NCBI RefSeq assembly: GCF_014145225.1
Contig: NZ_JABVCQ010000004.1
Span: forward strand, 62,001-126,000
From: Thiospirillum jenense
Lineage (GTDB): Bacteria > Pseudomonadota > Gammaproteobacteria > Chromatiales > Chromatiaceae
Length of the DNA stretch: 64,000 bases
Direction of reading: 5' to 3'
The first letter of the stretch is position 1. Each line of letters begins with the position of its first letter. Below, one piece after another: positions 18,424 through 31,400 of the stretch. A program made the position numbers and the translations under genes. The notes beneath the pieces are model-generated. The model saw only the letters and a list, made by a program, of their open reading frames with translations, was not told where the DNA came from and made no database searches.

Positions 18424-19335
18424 ATGAAAGTTGGTGTGCCGCCGATTAAATCACAAGGTATAAAAACAAAGCTCGTTCCTTGGATACGGAGCATGGTTCC
18501 AAGCGACTTTAATGGCGCTTGGATTGAACCATTCATGGGTACTGGCGTTGTGGCTTTTAATGTTGCACCACGACGCGCTATCTTGTGTGATACAAATCCC
18601 CACCTTGTTAGGTTTTACGCCAGCATACAATCAGGCGAAATAACACCGGAATTAGTCAAGGAATTTATTACTTGCGAAGGGGAGGCGCTTTTGTCAAAAG
18701 GCGAGGATCACTATTACCTCGTCAGAAACAGATTTAACACGGAACATTCCCCGCTCGACTTTTTGTTCATTAATCGCGCTGGTTTCAATGGGATGATCCG
18801 CTTCAATAGAAAAGGTGGATTCAATATTCCGTTTTGTAGAAAACCGCAACGATTTGCGCAGGCTTATGTGACAAAAATTGTCAATCAGGTTGCGTGGGTC
18901 TGCAAGATCATTAAAGCAAAAGAATTCACTTTTAAATGCCAAGATTTCAATAAGACAATTCAAGACGCTTCACCAAACGACATAATTTACTGCGATCCGC
19001 CATACATTGATCGGCATGTTGATTACTACAATGGGTGGGATGATGTTCACGAACGAGAGCTTTTTAATAGGCTCTCCGGCTTTAGTGGAAAGTTTATCTT
19101 ATCGACATGGCATCATAATGATTACCGCGAAAATGAATATGTAAAGTGCTTATGGTCAAAACATCATGTTTGTACACGAGAGCATTTTTATCATGTCGGC
19201 GGAAAAGAAGAAAATAGAAACCCCGTCGTTGAGGCGCTAGTAACTAACTTCACGGACACTCCTATACAACACAGAAAAGAAAACCAAGTCCAATACATCT
19301 TGCTTGAATCTCCAGCGGCATATATCGTGGCATGA
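18424..19335 (+). CDS. EcoRV-like N6-adenine DNA methyltransferase (Dam/D12 class)
   Basis: 303 residues. VPPIKSQGIKTKLVPWI at the N-terminus, SAM motif EPFMGTGVVAFN (Glu35-Gly41), catalytic DPPY at 191-194, and STWHHNDYRENEYV. These blocks match what I know of M.EcoRV, which methylates the first adenine of GATATC. It protects host DNA from the endonuclease encoded immediately upstream. The order R then M in one transcript with a 2-base gap means nuclease and methylase are made together, so some delay or weak translation of the nuclease is needed for establishment. Confidence 0.94.
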   Translation: MKVGVPPIKSQGIKTKLVPWIRSMVPSDFNGAWIEPFMGTGVVAFNVAPRRAILCDTNPHLVRFYASIQSGEITPELVKEFITCEGEALLSKGEDHYYLVRNRFNTEHSPLDFLFINRAGFNGMIRFNRKGGFNIPFCRKPQRFAQAYVTKIVNQVAWVCKIIKAKEFTFKCQDFNKTIQDASPNDIIYCDPPYIDRHVDYYNGWDDVHERELFNRLSGFSGKFILSTWHHNDYRENEYVKCLWSKHHVCTREHFYHVGGKEENRNPVVEALVTNFTDTPIQHRKENQVQYILLESPAAYIVA

Positions 19336-19524
19336 TATAGCAGCATTCGTCGGACGCTGCGCCGTAACCTCCATGTTGTGCTTCGAATAACGTGCAAATG
19401 TGATTTCCGCACGGCAGATCACCCCCGCCGTCACTCACTCGTCACCAACCTATGCTTGACTTCAATGCAATGGAAACACGCCCGCCGTGTCATTGACGCA
19501 TTGATTTTCAAGCACATTTTATTT

Positions 19525-21402
19525 ATGACCATCCGCAAAAGCGTCACCCTCGCCGCCATCCTCGTCACCTTACTAGTCGCGGCGGCGGTGATTTTAGTCG
19601 CCCGCGCCGGCAACGCCCGCCTCGAAGCCCAACTGGCGCACTCGGTTATCAGCGCCAGCACGCTGATTTGGCGACAGGTCACGGAGCGGCTGTTCGATCA
19701 CATGACCGCCGGCGTGGCGGCCTTCACCGACGATTTCGCGCTGCGCCAAGCGGTCAAAACCCGCGATGCCGCCGCCGTGACCGCGCAATTGACCGCGCTG
19801 ACCAACTTGATTGGCGAGCAAGGCTATTTTGACCAGCTCTACCTGTTTGATCGCAGCGGGCAGTTGTTGACCAATCACCAAGCAACGCCATCACCGGACA
19901 TCGCCGCTGTTGCCGCGCAACTGCCTGATTCTGCGACAGAAACGACGATCACGCGGCATATCGGGCGTTCGACTGTTGATGAACCGGTCGCGTTACTGGC
20001 ATTCCCGCTGTTCGTGCGGCACGAGTACATCGGCGGCGTTGTGTTGCAAAAATCCCTCACCTCGGCGCTGGCGCGGTTCAAAGCGATTGCCAGCACCGAA
20101 GTCATGCTCACCGGCGCGAGCGAGCAGTTATTTGACGCGACGCAACCGGCGTTATTCAACATCATCAAACCGCACCTACCGCCGCTGGGCAGTTCGCTTT
20201 ACACCACGCTCACCAGCGACACGACCAGTTACGCCACCGTGATCTTGCCGTTGACGGGCGTTGACCAGCAGCCCATCGCGCATCTGGTGACCTTGACCGA
20301 CAACAGCGCGGCGTGGGCGGCACAACAGCGGTTTGAATTGATCGCCTACAGCGGCGTGGGATTGTTGCTGTTGATCGCCAGTTACGGGTTGTTTTGGTTG
20401 ATGCGCCACGCGCTGCGCCCGTTGAATATGGCGGTGGCAACGGTGGCGGCACTGGCGGCGGGTGATTTGAACGTGTCATTTGCCGCCGCCGAGCATCAGG
20501 ACGAGGTCGGCTGTCTGATGCGGGCGTTGCAGTCAATGGTCGAGCGAATGCGCGACATCATTCGTCACCTGCACCGCGCCAGCGGAGAATTGCACACGGC
20601 CGCGGGTGATTTGTCCACGCGAGCGCAGACCAGCAACGGTCAGTTTGACCAGCAAAAAATGCAGACCAATCATGTTGAAACGGCGATGCGGCAACTGGTC
20701 ACGTCAGCGCAGGAGGTGAGTAATCACACCAATCAGGCGGTGGTGGCGACCGACGAGGCGCGCACGCGCATTGCCGAGAGTCGGGCGATTTTGACCGAAA
20801 CGACGGCGTTGATTGCGCAATTGGCGGATGAAATTGCCCAAGCTGAGGGCGTGATTACCGGCCTTGCCCAACACAGTCAGGCGGTCGGCAATGTATTGGA
20901 GGTGATTCGCCACATCGCCGGGCAAACCAATTTGCTGGCGTTAAATGCGTCTATTGAAGCGGCGCGGGCGGGTGAATACGGGCGCGGCTTTGCGGTGGTG
21001 GCTGATGAGGTGCGGCAGTTGGCGATTCGCACGCATCAATCTATTCAAGAAACCGAGACGATGATTGCCAGTCTTAATACCAGTTCTAATACGGCGGTGA
21101 CGGTGATTCATGCTAATCGGGCGCGGGCCGAGCAGAGCGTTAGCCATTACAGTCAAGCGGTGGAACAATTGGATGCGTTTGCTGGCGCGGTGGTGCAATT
21201 GACTGATTTAATTCAGCAGATCGCGGCGGCGACGGATGAGGAAGAGCAAATGGCGGCGGAAATTGCGCGGGCGATGGAGCAGATTAACCAATTAGCCAAG
21301 CAGAATGCGGCGCTGGTGGCGGATAATTTGGTGCAAAGTGCGCAGTTGAATACGCTGTCTGATACCCTGCGCGAGCGCGTGGCGTATTTTCATTTTGATT
21401 GA
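19525..21402 (+). CDS. Methyl-accepting chemotaxis protein
   Basis: 625 residues from the ATG at 19525; the open frame begins earlier (19378) but those 49 residues precede the first membrane segment and look non-coding. TM1 at residues about 8-27, a periplasmic sensor of about 260 residues with a Cache-like strand [13 protein letters not shown]2 at about 290-312, HAMP, then the signalling hairpin [20 protein letters not shown] and [15 protein letters not shown]. Ligand unknown. No chemotaxis operon adjoins it, so it would feed into che genes elsewhere. Confidence 0.93.
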   Translation: MTIRKSVTLAAILVTLLVAAAVILVARAGNARLEAQLAHSVISASTLIWRQVTERLFDHMTAGVAAFTDDFALRQAVKTRDAAAVTAQLTALTNLIGEQGYFDQLYLFDRSGQLLTNHQATPSPDIAAVAAQLPDSATETTITRHIGRSTVDEPVALLAFPLFVRHEYIGGVVLQKSLTSALARFKAIASTEVMLTGASEQLFDATQPALFNIIKPHLPPLGSSLYTTLTSDTTSYATVILPLTGVDQQPIAHLVTLTDNSAAWAAQQRFELIAYSGVGLLLLIASYGLFWLMRHALRPLNMAVATVAALAAGDLNVSFAAAEHQDEVGCLMRALQSMVERMRDIIRHLHRASGELHTAAGDLSTRAQTSNGQFDQQKMQTNHVETAMRQLVTSAQEVSNHTNQAVVATDEARTRIAESRAILTETTALIAQLADEIAQAEGVITGLAQHSQAVGNVLEVIRHIAGQTNLLALNASIEAARAGEYGRGFAVVADEVRQLAIRTHQSIQETETMIASLNTSSNTAVTVIHANRARAEQSVSHYSQAVEQLDAFAGAVVQLTDLIQQIAAATDEEEQMAAEIARAMEQINQLAKQNAALVADNLVQSAQLNTLSDTLRERVAYFHFD

Positions 21403-21420
21403 TGTCATTACGCGGTGCGT

Positions 21421-21455
21421 GGATCGTCATTCTCACTTTCGCGGGAATGACGAAG
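21421..21455. repeat. Dispersed palindromic repeat, copy 3
   Basis: GGATCGTCATTCTCAC then TTTCGCGGGAATGACG: inverted arms CGTCATTC/GGGAATGACG around a short loop. It lies between the convergent chemoreceptor and cupin genes and may act as a two-way terminator. Confidence 0.5.
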
Positions 21456-21489
21456 AATGCGTGCAATTCAATAATCATTTTATGTTGGC

Positions 21490-21813
21490 TTAACTATAAA
21501 AGATCGCCAACCAAAGTGTTGGTTCTGAGGGCGTTGTCCATTTAATGCGATGTTTGATGTGTGCCGCAATGTTGAGATAATCACCCGCCGCCAATGTGAT
21601 TACTTTATCTTCAAACTCTAATTGTGCTTGACCTTGCAATACTAAAACCCATTCTGCTTGATCTTGATCGTACCAAAAGCCCGCTTCCGACCCATGCCCA
21701 TATGACATAATTCGTTCAATTTTGACGTGTTGCGTATGCACAAGTGTTTGGAATATTTCATCAGGTAAAACACTCGGCAGATTAGCAAAAACATTATTTT
21801 TATCGAGTTTCAT
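21490..21813 (-). CDS. Small cupin-domain protein
   Basis: 107 residues, single cupin barrel. WVLVLQGQAQLEFEDKVITL and AAGDYLNIAAHIKHRI give the two cupin motifs, with His residues in the second that could bind metal. No extra domain. Such proteins are often small isomerases, dioxygenase-like proteins or sensors; the substrate cannot be told. Monocistronic, convergent with the chemoreceptor gene. Confidence 0.85.
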   Translation of the reverse strand: MKLDKNNVFANLPSVLPDEIFQTLVHTQHVKIERIMSYGHGSEAGFWYDQDQAEWVLVLQGQAQLEFEDKVITLAAGDYLNIAAHIKHRIKWTTPSEPTLWLAIFYS

Positions 21814-21998
21814 TTCACACCTGTCTGCGCAAAAACGCGGATTTGAATAATGAGCGACTTGACTGCCAACTCGCCGATTCTATTTTCTACCGTGCCGTAA
21901 ACCGATAAACTGCATCACTCGTGGGATTTAAACCCGCAATTGATGCGGTTCATGCCTCACCCTACCGACTGAAAACCATACGAATACAACAGCTTATA

Positions 21999-22904
21999 AT
22001 GAACTCGCTCGCCAAATTTTATCAAGATCACCCCCGCCGCCTGCGCTGGTGGTTATTACTCACACTGGCAACAACCGCCGCACTGGCGCTGTACGGTCAA
22101 CTGGTCAACCACTGGCTGCCCGGTGTAGCACATTTACCACCGCTGGCGACTGCAACGGTGCTGGCGATTTTTGCCGCCGCGCTGGTGTGCGAATATTTGG
22201 ATTCCAGCCTCGGCATGGGCTACGGCACCATCTTGACGCCGCTGTTGCTGCTGGCAGAATTCGCCCCGCTCGACATCGTGCCGGCGGTGCTGTGTTCGGA
22301 ATTGTTGACCGGACTGGTGGCGGGCGTGTGGCATCACCGCGACGGCAATCTCGACCTGTGGCATGACCGCAACGCCCGGCACACGCTGGGGTGGTTGGCG
22401 CTACTCAGTACGGTTGGCGCACTCGCCGCCGCCGCGCTGGCGGTCAAATTATCCGCCGACTGGTTCGCCATCGCCATCGTGACCATCGTATTGGCAATGG
22501 GCGTGATGACGCTCGCCACCGCCAAGCGCCGCATCCGCTACCGCCCCGCCGCCATGTTGGGCATCGGTTTGGTCGCGGCGTTTAACAAAGGATTGAGCGG
22601 CGGCGGCTACGGGCCACTGGTCACGTCGGGGCAAATGGTGTCCGGCGTCGCACCCAAAGCAGCGGTGGCGATCACGTCACTCGCCGAAGCCTTCACTTGT
22701 TTGGTTGGCATCAGCGCCTATTTGTGGTTAAAAGACGGGCAATTGAATTGGTCACTGGTATTGCCGCTCGTCGCCGGCGCGCTGTTATCCGTGCCAATGG
22801 CGACGGCGACCGTGCGGCGATTACCAGAAGCGGTGTTACGTCAAGCGGTTGGGATTCTGACGTTGCTGTTGGGCAGCGTGTTATTATTCAAGTTAATTGC
22901 GTAA
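21999..22904 (+). CDS. TauE/SafE family membrane transporter
   Basis: 301 residues from the ATG at 21999; a GTG at 21921 would add 26 residues upstream of the first membrane segment and is less likely. About eight membrane segments. LDSSLGMGYGTILTPLLLL and CSELLTGLVAGVWHH in the first half, and FNKGLSGGGYGPLVTSGQMV in the second, give the repeated TauE motif. Family members move sulfite, sulfoacetate or other small organic anions. No sulfur-oxidation gene adjoins, so the substrate is open. Confidence 0.85.
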   Translation: MNSLAKFYQDHPRRLRWWLLLTLATTAALALYGQLVNHWLPGVAHLPPLATATVLAIFAAALVCEYLDSSLGMGYGTILTPLLLLAEFAPLDIVPAVLCSELLTGLVAGVWHHRDGNLDLWHDRNARHTLGWLALLSTVGALAAAALAVKLSADWFAIAIVTIVLAMGVMTLATAKRRIRYRPAAMLGIGLVAAFNKGLSGGGYGPLVTSGQMVSGVAPKAAVAITSLAEAFTCLVGISAYLWLKDGQLNWSLVLPLVAGALLSVPMATATVRRLPEAVLRQAVGILTLLLGSVLLFKLIA

Positions 22905-23009
22905 TTCACCGCGCCAGCAGCGGGTTATGAAATGGATTTATTGTCCTGACATGTTCAATTGATTAACACGACTCGCCCGGTTTATTAACACGACTTATCA
23001 GAGAATGTC

Positions 23010-23831
23010 ATGCGTTTTATTCATCCACTGCAATTGCCAGCGTTAATCACAACTGCGCTGCTGGTTTTAACCACCGCCAATTCCGCCCCCGCCGCCGAAG
23101 TGATCGGCAGTGCCACCAACGGCTGCGTGGCGGGCGCTGAATCACTCCCCGCCAGCGGCATCGGCTTTGTCAGCATCCGCCGCGAGCGCCAGCATTATTT
23201 TTCCCACCCGGCCACTGTGGCATTTGTCCAACGCCTCGGGCGGGTCGTGGCGAATAACACCGGTCAATTGGTGATGATTGGCGACTTGTCACGGCCGCTG
23301 GGCGGGCAGATTTCGCGCCTGCACCGCAGTCATCAAAACGGGCTAGACGTGGACGTGTGGTTGACGCTCGCGCCGTCGGCGGATTGGGCGTGGCAAAACA
23401 TCCCGGATGGTCAGGATCCGCCGACGGTGGTGGACGCTGACCTGCTGCACGTCAACGAGCGGTTTAGTGATGCGCAACTGCTGTTGCTGAAAACGGCGGC
23501 GCTGGATGCGACGGTTGATCGGATTTTCGTCAACCCGGCGATTAAATTGGCGTTGTGTCAACAGGTGAAATCGGCAAAGTGGTTGCGCAAAATCCGTCCG
23601 TGGCGCGGGCATGATGCGCATTTTCACGTCCGCCTGCGCTGTCCGGCGGGCAATCCGCAATGCAAAGCGCAAGCCCCGCTGCCGGCGGGTAACGGCTGTG
23701 GCACGGAATTGGCGTGGTGGTTCACGGATGAGGCGCTGCATCCGCCGCGGCGGCGGTTGGGTGTGAGTAAACCGCCACCGCCCCCGCCGGCGGCATGTCA
23801 GGCGTTATTTGCCAAACAGCGATTGGATTAA
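23010..23831 (+). CDS. mepA: Penicillin-insensitive murein endopeptidase MepA
   Basis: 273 residues with a signal peptide (cleavage likely near residue 27, after SAPAA). LAS-type zinc peptidase that cuts D-Ala-mDAP cross-links in the periplasm. The motif SHQNGLDVDVW holds His108 and Asp115 (spacing as His113/Asp120 of E. coli MepA), and WRGHDAHFHVRLRCP carries the remaining zinc ligand and catalytic His. GDLSRPLGGQISRLHRSH matches the family. The tail is Pro-rich (residues about 250-258). Confidence 0.93.
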   Translation: MRFIHPLQLPALITTALLVLTTANSAPAAEVIGSATNGCVAGAESLPASGIGFVSIRRERQHYFSHPATVAFVQRLGRVVANNTGQLVMIGDLSRPLGGQISRLHRSHQNGLDVDVWLTLAPSADWAWQNIPDGQDPPTVVDADLLHVNERFSDAQLLLLKTAALDATVDRIFVNPAIKLALCQQVKSAKWLRKIRPWRGHDAHFHVRLRCPAGNPQCKAQAPLPAGNGCGTELAWWFTDEALHPPRRRLGVSKPPPPPPAACQALFAKQRLD

Positions 23832-23906
23832 AGCGTAGTCATTCATTATTCAATGCCGGCAATTCAGCGGTGCACTGAATGATGATAATTGATGACTTGT
23901 GATGAT

Positions 23907-24708
23907 TTATGACTGTTGATGAGAGCGATGCCGGCGCGGCGGCGGAGTGACGGGCGCGCCGCTGAGGCGTTTTAAAGCCACAGAATTTAATATCTTGATT
24001 TGTTTGCGATCAACCTGTAATAGCCCGTCGGCTTGAAAACGGCTGAATAAGCGGCTAATCGTTTCCACCGCTAATCCCAAATAATTACTAATATCGTGGC
24101 GCGACATGCTGAGTGTGAACTCGGTGGCTGACAACCCGCGCCGCCCGAAGCGTTGCGACAAATCGGTTAAAAATGTCGCCAGCCGTTCGGCGGCATGTTT
24201 CCGCCCGAGTAACAGCAACATCTCACTTTGTTGGTTCAGTTCCCGACTCAGCAGGTGATACAGCTGGCGCTGTAACGCCGGCAGCGTGGTAGCCAGTTGC
24301 GTCAATGGCAGGTAGGGGATTTCGCAAATCGCCGACGTTTCCAGCACTCTTGCCGTGCGGCTGTGACAATGTTGCGCGATACCGCCCAAGCCAATCGGCT
24401 CACCGGGCAGGTAAAACCCCAGCACCTGCTCTTCAGCGTTCATCCCCGGGGCGCAGGTTTTCACCGATCCGGTTTTGACCACATAGAGCGCACGGAGCGG
24501 CTCGCCGTGACGAAATAACACGTCGCCGCGGTGAAATGGGCGCGAGCGTTCGACAAGTGCTTCCAACTGTTCGACATCTTCCGGCGCTAATCCGCCGGGC
24601 AGACATGCGCTGGCCAGCGAGCAGTTTTTGCAGGCGATGCGGATGCTCTCAAAAAAAATAACTTTGCGGTGCGTGATGGCGGCAATTCCTGTGGTATATG
24701 AGACGCAT
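23907..24708 (-). CDS. fnr: FNR/ANR-type [4Fe-4S] oxygen-sensing regulator with anomalous 5' end
   Basis: Crp/FNR activator: cyclic-nucleotide-like barrel, dimer helix and helix-turn-helix ISNYLGLAVETISRLFSRFQ, whose E-x2-S-R reads FNR boxes. The first in-frame ATG/GTG/TTG is the TTG at 24566, but the same frame continues upstream to a stop at 24744-24746 and encodes IACKNCSLASACLP (Cys codons at 24630, 24621 and 24603), the exact C-x2-C-x5-C of the FNR cluster; the fourth Cys is in SAICEIPY. An ATG at 24708 lies in another frame and joins this one only if the T8 tract (24651-24658) loses one base. Either the tract is misread or mutated, slippage restores the frame, or a rare start is used. 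Controls the switch to anaerobic metabolism. Confidence 0.85.
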
Positions 24709-24769
24709 AACTGTCGTGATAATCCAACAGTTGGGTCGCTCGCTCACCGGTTAAATCAAAATCCTACTG

Positions 24770-27102
<2,333 letters not shown>

Positions 27103-27160
27103 TAAGTATTTACCGCCCGCATTCACCATCTTTAACCCCTATTCATTCAATTTATTATCC

Positions 27161-28336
27161 ATGACCGCCCCAACTTTATTAGCGCAATTCGCCCATTTAC
27201 AAACCCTCATGCGTGATTTGGTGCAAAACGCCAATCCCGCTGATGCCACCGCCACGCCATTACCGAATCAACCATCACTCGCCTGGTATTTAGGGCGCAG
27301 CGTGTATCGTGAATTATATTGGCTGCGTGAATACCTCACCGGCGATGATGATTTAAGCGCACGAGTGCGGAGTTTATTTATTAAAGATGCGCAACCGTTG
27401 AATGAACAATTAGCCGCATTACCCCCGCCCCAGCATCTGGTGTATTGGGCAGAAGATATTCAAGATGCGCATTTGCAGCAATTAGCTACGCCCGGCGTGT
27501 TACCAGATCATCCATTATTAACCGATGACCGGTTGATTTGGTGGTTATTACAAGAACACGCGAAAGACTTTGAACGCATGATTGGTGTGCAATTCGCGCT
27601 GCAATGCCAGCGGGCATTAACCAATTATCAAGTCACCACGCCGTTAATTGCCGCCGTGCCAAATGAAATGCCCACCGCCACCATTCAAGCTGGGCATTAT
27701 CGCATTGGTTCTCGCTATGAACCCGCCGCCTATGATAATGAATTGCCGCCGCAAGCGGTGGAATTAAGCGGGTTTCGCATCACGCAAACACCAATGACCA
27801 ATGCCCAGTTTTTAGCCTTTATTGACGCGGGCGGGTATCAAGATGAAACGCTTTGGTCAGCACCGCCGTCATCTAATTGGCACGCGCCCTTGCATTGGCG
27901 GCGCGATTCATTGGGTAATTGGTATGGAGTGGGATTAAATGGCGCGGCCGATTTAATTGCCGACGCACCAGTAAAGGGAATTAGTCCAGCCGAAGCCAGC
28001 GCGTTCGTGCAATGGATTGGGCGGGAGTATGCCAATTACGCGGGCGCCGTGTTACCGCATGAATATCAATGGGAAGTGGCAGCGCGGCTGGGTAAATTAG
28101 AACAACTTGGGCAAGTGTGGGATTGTTGCGCGAATGAATTGCACCCGTATCCTGAATATCAACCGGTGATTGATAACCCAATTGCCGCGACGCAATTTTC
28201 TAATGGATTGCGCGTGATTCGCGGCGGTGGTTTGCATACGCAACCCTGTTTGCGGCGCGTGAGTTTGCGGCATTGGGTGGGAATAACAACCCGCGATCAG
28301 GTGATTGGATTGCGACTGGTGTTGCCGGCGGAATGA
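27161..28336 (+). CDS. SUMF1/EgtB/PvdO-family protein with DinB-like N-terminus
   Basis: 391 residues from the ATG at 27161; the open frame reaches 27047 but that part overlaps the DUF2442 gene. Residues 1-150 form a helical DinB-like domain as in EgtB-type enzymes; residues about 165-391 are an FGE-sulfatase domain (GHYRIGSRYE, PMTNAQFLAFIDAGGY, LPHEYQWEVAARLG, RVIRGGGLHTQPC, GLRLVL). EgtB-type enzymes bind iron through HX3HXE plus one more His; here the matching helix reads EHAKDFE with only His133 kept, and the first His position seems to be Tyr. It may be a divergent EgtB/SenA-like enzyme or a non-catalytic relative. Confidence 0.7.
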   Translation: MTAPTLLAQFAHLQTLMRDLVQNANPADATATPLPNQPSLAWYLGRSVYRELYWLREYLTGDDDLSARVRSLFIKDAQPLNEQLAALPPPQHLVYWAEDIQDAHLQQLATPGVLPDHPLLTDDRLIWWLLQEHAKDFERMIGVQFALQCQRALTNYQVTTPLIAAVPNEMPTATIQAGHYRIGSRYEPAAYDNELPPQAVELSGFRITQTPMTNAQFLAFIDAGGYQDETLWSAPPSSNWHAPLHWRRDSLGNWYGVGLNGAADLIADAPVKGISPAEASAFVQWIGREYANYAGAVLPHEYQWEVAARLGKLEQLGQVWDCCANELHPYPEYQPVIDNPIAATQFSNGLRVIRGGGLHTQPCLRRVSLRHWVGITTRDQVIGLRLVLPAE

Positions 28337-28360
28337 ATGACTGTTTATGTGAGTGGCGTT

Positions 28361-28396
28361 TGATCATTTCCACGCGCCAGTGTGGGAATGCGATCT
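28361..28396. repeat. Dispersed palindromic repeat, copy 4
   Basis: TGATCATTTCCACGCGCC followed by AGTGTGGGAATGCGATC: inverted arms GATCATTTCC/GGGAATGCGATC. Same family as the copies at 17445 and 57707. Located after the SUMF1-like gene. Confidence 0.55.
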
Positions 28397-28466
28397 ATTG
28401 TATTAAGATGCGTGACTTGATTGTTTCCGCATGTTAATAGACGATTAAATGGTGAGATGATTTGTT

Positions 28467-31400
28467 ATGACTATTACGCTGACACAGTTATTAAAAGGCA
28501 GTGATTATACACTGACACAATTTAAGCCGGCGCAGATTGAGATGCTGGAAAGCAGTTTAATCATTAAAACCGGCGACGGTAAAGCGCCAATCGCTTATGT
28601 GACCTGTGTGGTGCGCAATAAACCCATTAAATTAACGCCTGAAGAAGTGGTGCGCCAGTTGTATTTGTTGATATTGCGGGATGAATTGGGTTATCCCGCG
28701 ATGCGCATGGCGGTTGAATATGAAGTGACCTTTGGGCGGGAAAAGAAACGTGCCGATATTTGCATTTTTGATAAAGATAAACCGGAGGTGCCGTATATTT
28801 TGGTGGAAGTCAAGAAACCGAAATTGAAGGATGGCAAGGAGCAATTAAAAAGCTATTGTAATGCCACCGGTGCGCCAATGGGGGTGTGGACGAATGGTGA
28901 GCAGATTTCTTATTACCATCGTAAAGACCCGAATTATTTTGAAGATATTACTGCCATTCCAACGGCGCAGCAGAAATTATCCGATATTTTGCAAGAACGC
29001 TGGACGCTGGCGCGGCTGGTTAAAGAAGATAAGCTGGTTAATGAACGTAAATCACTTAAAGATTTAATTCTGGAAATGGAAGATGAGGTATTGGCCAATG
29101 CCGGCGTGGATGTGTTTGAAGAGTTATTCAAACTGGTATTTACTAAACTCTATGATGAATGGGAAGGCGGGCGTGATCCGAGCCGCTATTTGGTGTTCAA
29201 AAATGATGGTGATACCGAAACAGAATTAAAAGCGAAAATGCAGGCGTTGTTTGATAAGGCGAAAAAGAAATGGGCGGGGGTGTTTGGCAAGGATGTCAAA
29301 ATTGATTTAGCGCCGAGTCATTTGGCAGTGTGCGTGGCGTCATTGGAAAAGGTCAAGTTATTTAACTCTAATTTAGAAGTGATTGATGAGGCGTTTGAAT
29401 ATCTCATTAACAAATCGAGTAAAGGCGAAAAGGGGCAGTATTTTACACCGCGCTATGTCATTGATATGTGTGTGAAAATGCTCAATCCACAGGCGCATGA
29501 GACGTTAATTGATCCCGCCGCCGGCAGTTGTGGGTTTCCCATGCACGCGACCTTTTATGTGTGGGAGCAGATTTTAGCGGCAATGGGATTAGAAAAAAGT
29601 CATTTATTCACGGCGGAACGCAAGCCGGCGCGATGTGATGATTATGTCCGCGATAAAGTGTTTGCAATTGATTTTGATGAACGGGCGGTGCGGGTCGGGC
29701 GGACGTTAAACTTAATTGCCGGTGACGGGCAGACCAATGTGTTGCATTTGAATACATTGGATTATGAACGCTGGAATGAAAAAACCACTGATCCGGCGTG
29801 GATTGATATTTATAATGATGGCTGGAGACGGTTGCGGGAGCAGCGCGTCACGGATGATGATAATCGGGATTTTCAATTCGATCTATTAATGGCCAATCCA
29901 CCGTTTGCGGGTGATATTAAAGAAACGCGCATTTTGGCGAAATATGAATTGGCGCGATCTGTGACCTTGACCAAGATTGCCACTGTTAATCCGAATGATC
30001 CAAATCTCATTGATGCGACGCGGCGCTCGCCGACCTTTCCCGAAGCATTACATGCCCCGCCGGCGGCGATTTATCATTTAGCGGATGGCAGTTATCGTAA
30101 AGTGAAAATCAAGCCGCAGAATACGCTGGGGCGGGATATTTTATTTATTGAACGCAATTTGAATTGTTTGAAGCCGGGCGGGCGGATGGCGATTGTGTTG
30201 CCGCAGGGGCGGTTTAATAATGCGTCAGATCAGAGTGTGCGTGAATACATTGCGGCGCAGTGTCGTCTTTTGGCGGTGATTGGGTTGCATGGCAATGTGT
30301 TTAAGCCGCACACGGGAACAAAAACGAGTGTGTTATTGGTGCAAAAGTGGAATGATGATCCGACGGCGGGGGCGTTGTGTCCGCGTCAAGATGATTACGC
30401 GATCTTTTTTGCCACGATGCGCGAGCCGAGTAAGGATAATTCGGGGGATAAGATTTATCGGCAATTGGCAGATGGGAAGCCGTTATTAGATCAGCATGGT
30501 CATTTAATTGTGAAACATGATTTGTTTAATCACGATGGTTTGACCGAAGATGGAATTGCCGAGGCGTTTATTGAGTTTGCGAAAAAGGAGGGTTTGAGTT
30601 TTTTTGAGTTAGGCTCTTTCAATGAAGCGAAATATAACGCTTTGTTGGAAGGGCTGGAAATTAGCGAAATTAAGTTATCAGAATTATTAAACGAGAACGA
30701 CATGCTTCGTATTGACGCGGAGCGGTATTCTCAACATGTTTTAAGAATGCTTAAACATCTTCGACGTGACGGGTTGCAATTGGCGGATGTTGCTTCGTCT
30801 ATGCACAGACGATTTGTGCCTGCGAGTTTTGGAGATTTTCATTACATAGAAATTGGTGGAATAGGTTCTGACGGATCAATAACTAGCGAATGCGTACTAC
30901 AATGCGAAGCGCCAAGTCGTGCCACTCAAATGGTCAAACAAGATGATGTCATTACGTCAAGTGTCCGACCAATTCGACGTATTACAGCACTCATTGATGA
31001 AAAACAACACCATTTTGTTTGTTCCTCTGGCTTTATAGTATTGAAAAGTAAAACCATTGCACCTGAACTACTATTTATTTATCTCCGAACAGAGCAAATC
31101 TGTAAACTGATGGATTTGCATACAACTGCCAGTATGTATCCCGCTATTTCAGAAGCCGATCTGCTGCGTTTGCCAATTCCCAAGTTTTCAAAAACATTTG
31201 AGGCGCTTATTGTTGAAAAAGTAAAACATGCTAATCAACTGCGCGATGCTGCTCTCAAACAAAACACCCAAGCCGAATCAACCCTACTCGCCGCGCTCGG
31301 TCTTAATCATTGGCAACCACCCGACGCATTAACCTACACACGCAATAGTCAGGAGGTATTCGCAGCGGGGCGATGGGATGCGGAATGCTATCAACCGAAA

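Noticed and set aside
19378-19524. 49-residue N-terminal extension of the chemoreceptor
   Set aside because: It has no chemoreceptor character; the ATG at 19525 directly precedes the first membrane segment.
23862-23880. ATTCAG/CTGAAT hairpin between mepA and fnr as terminator
   Set aside because: Only a 6-bp stem and no T-run on either strand.
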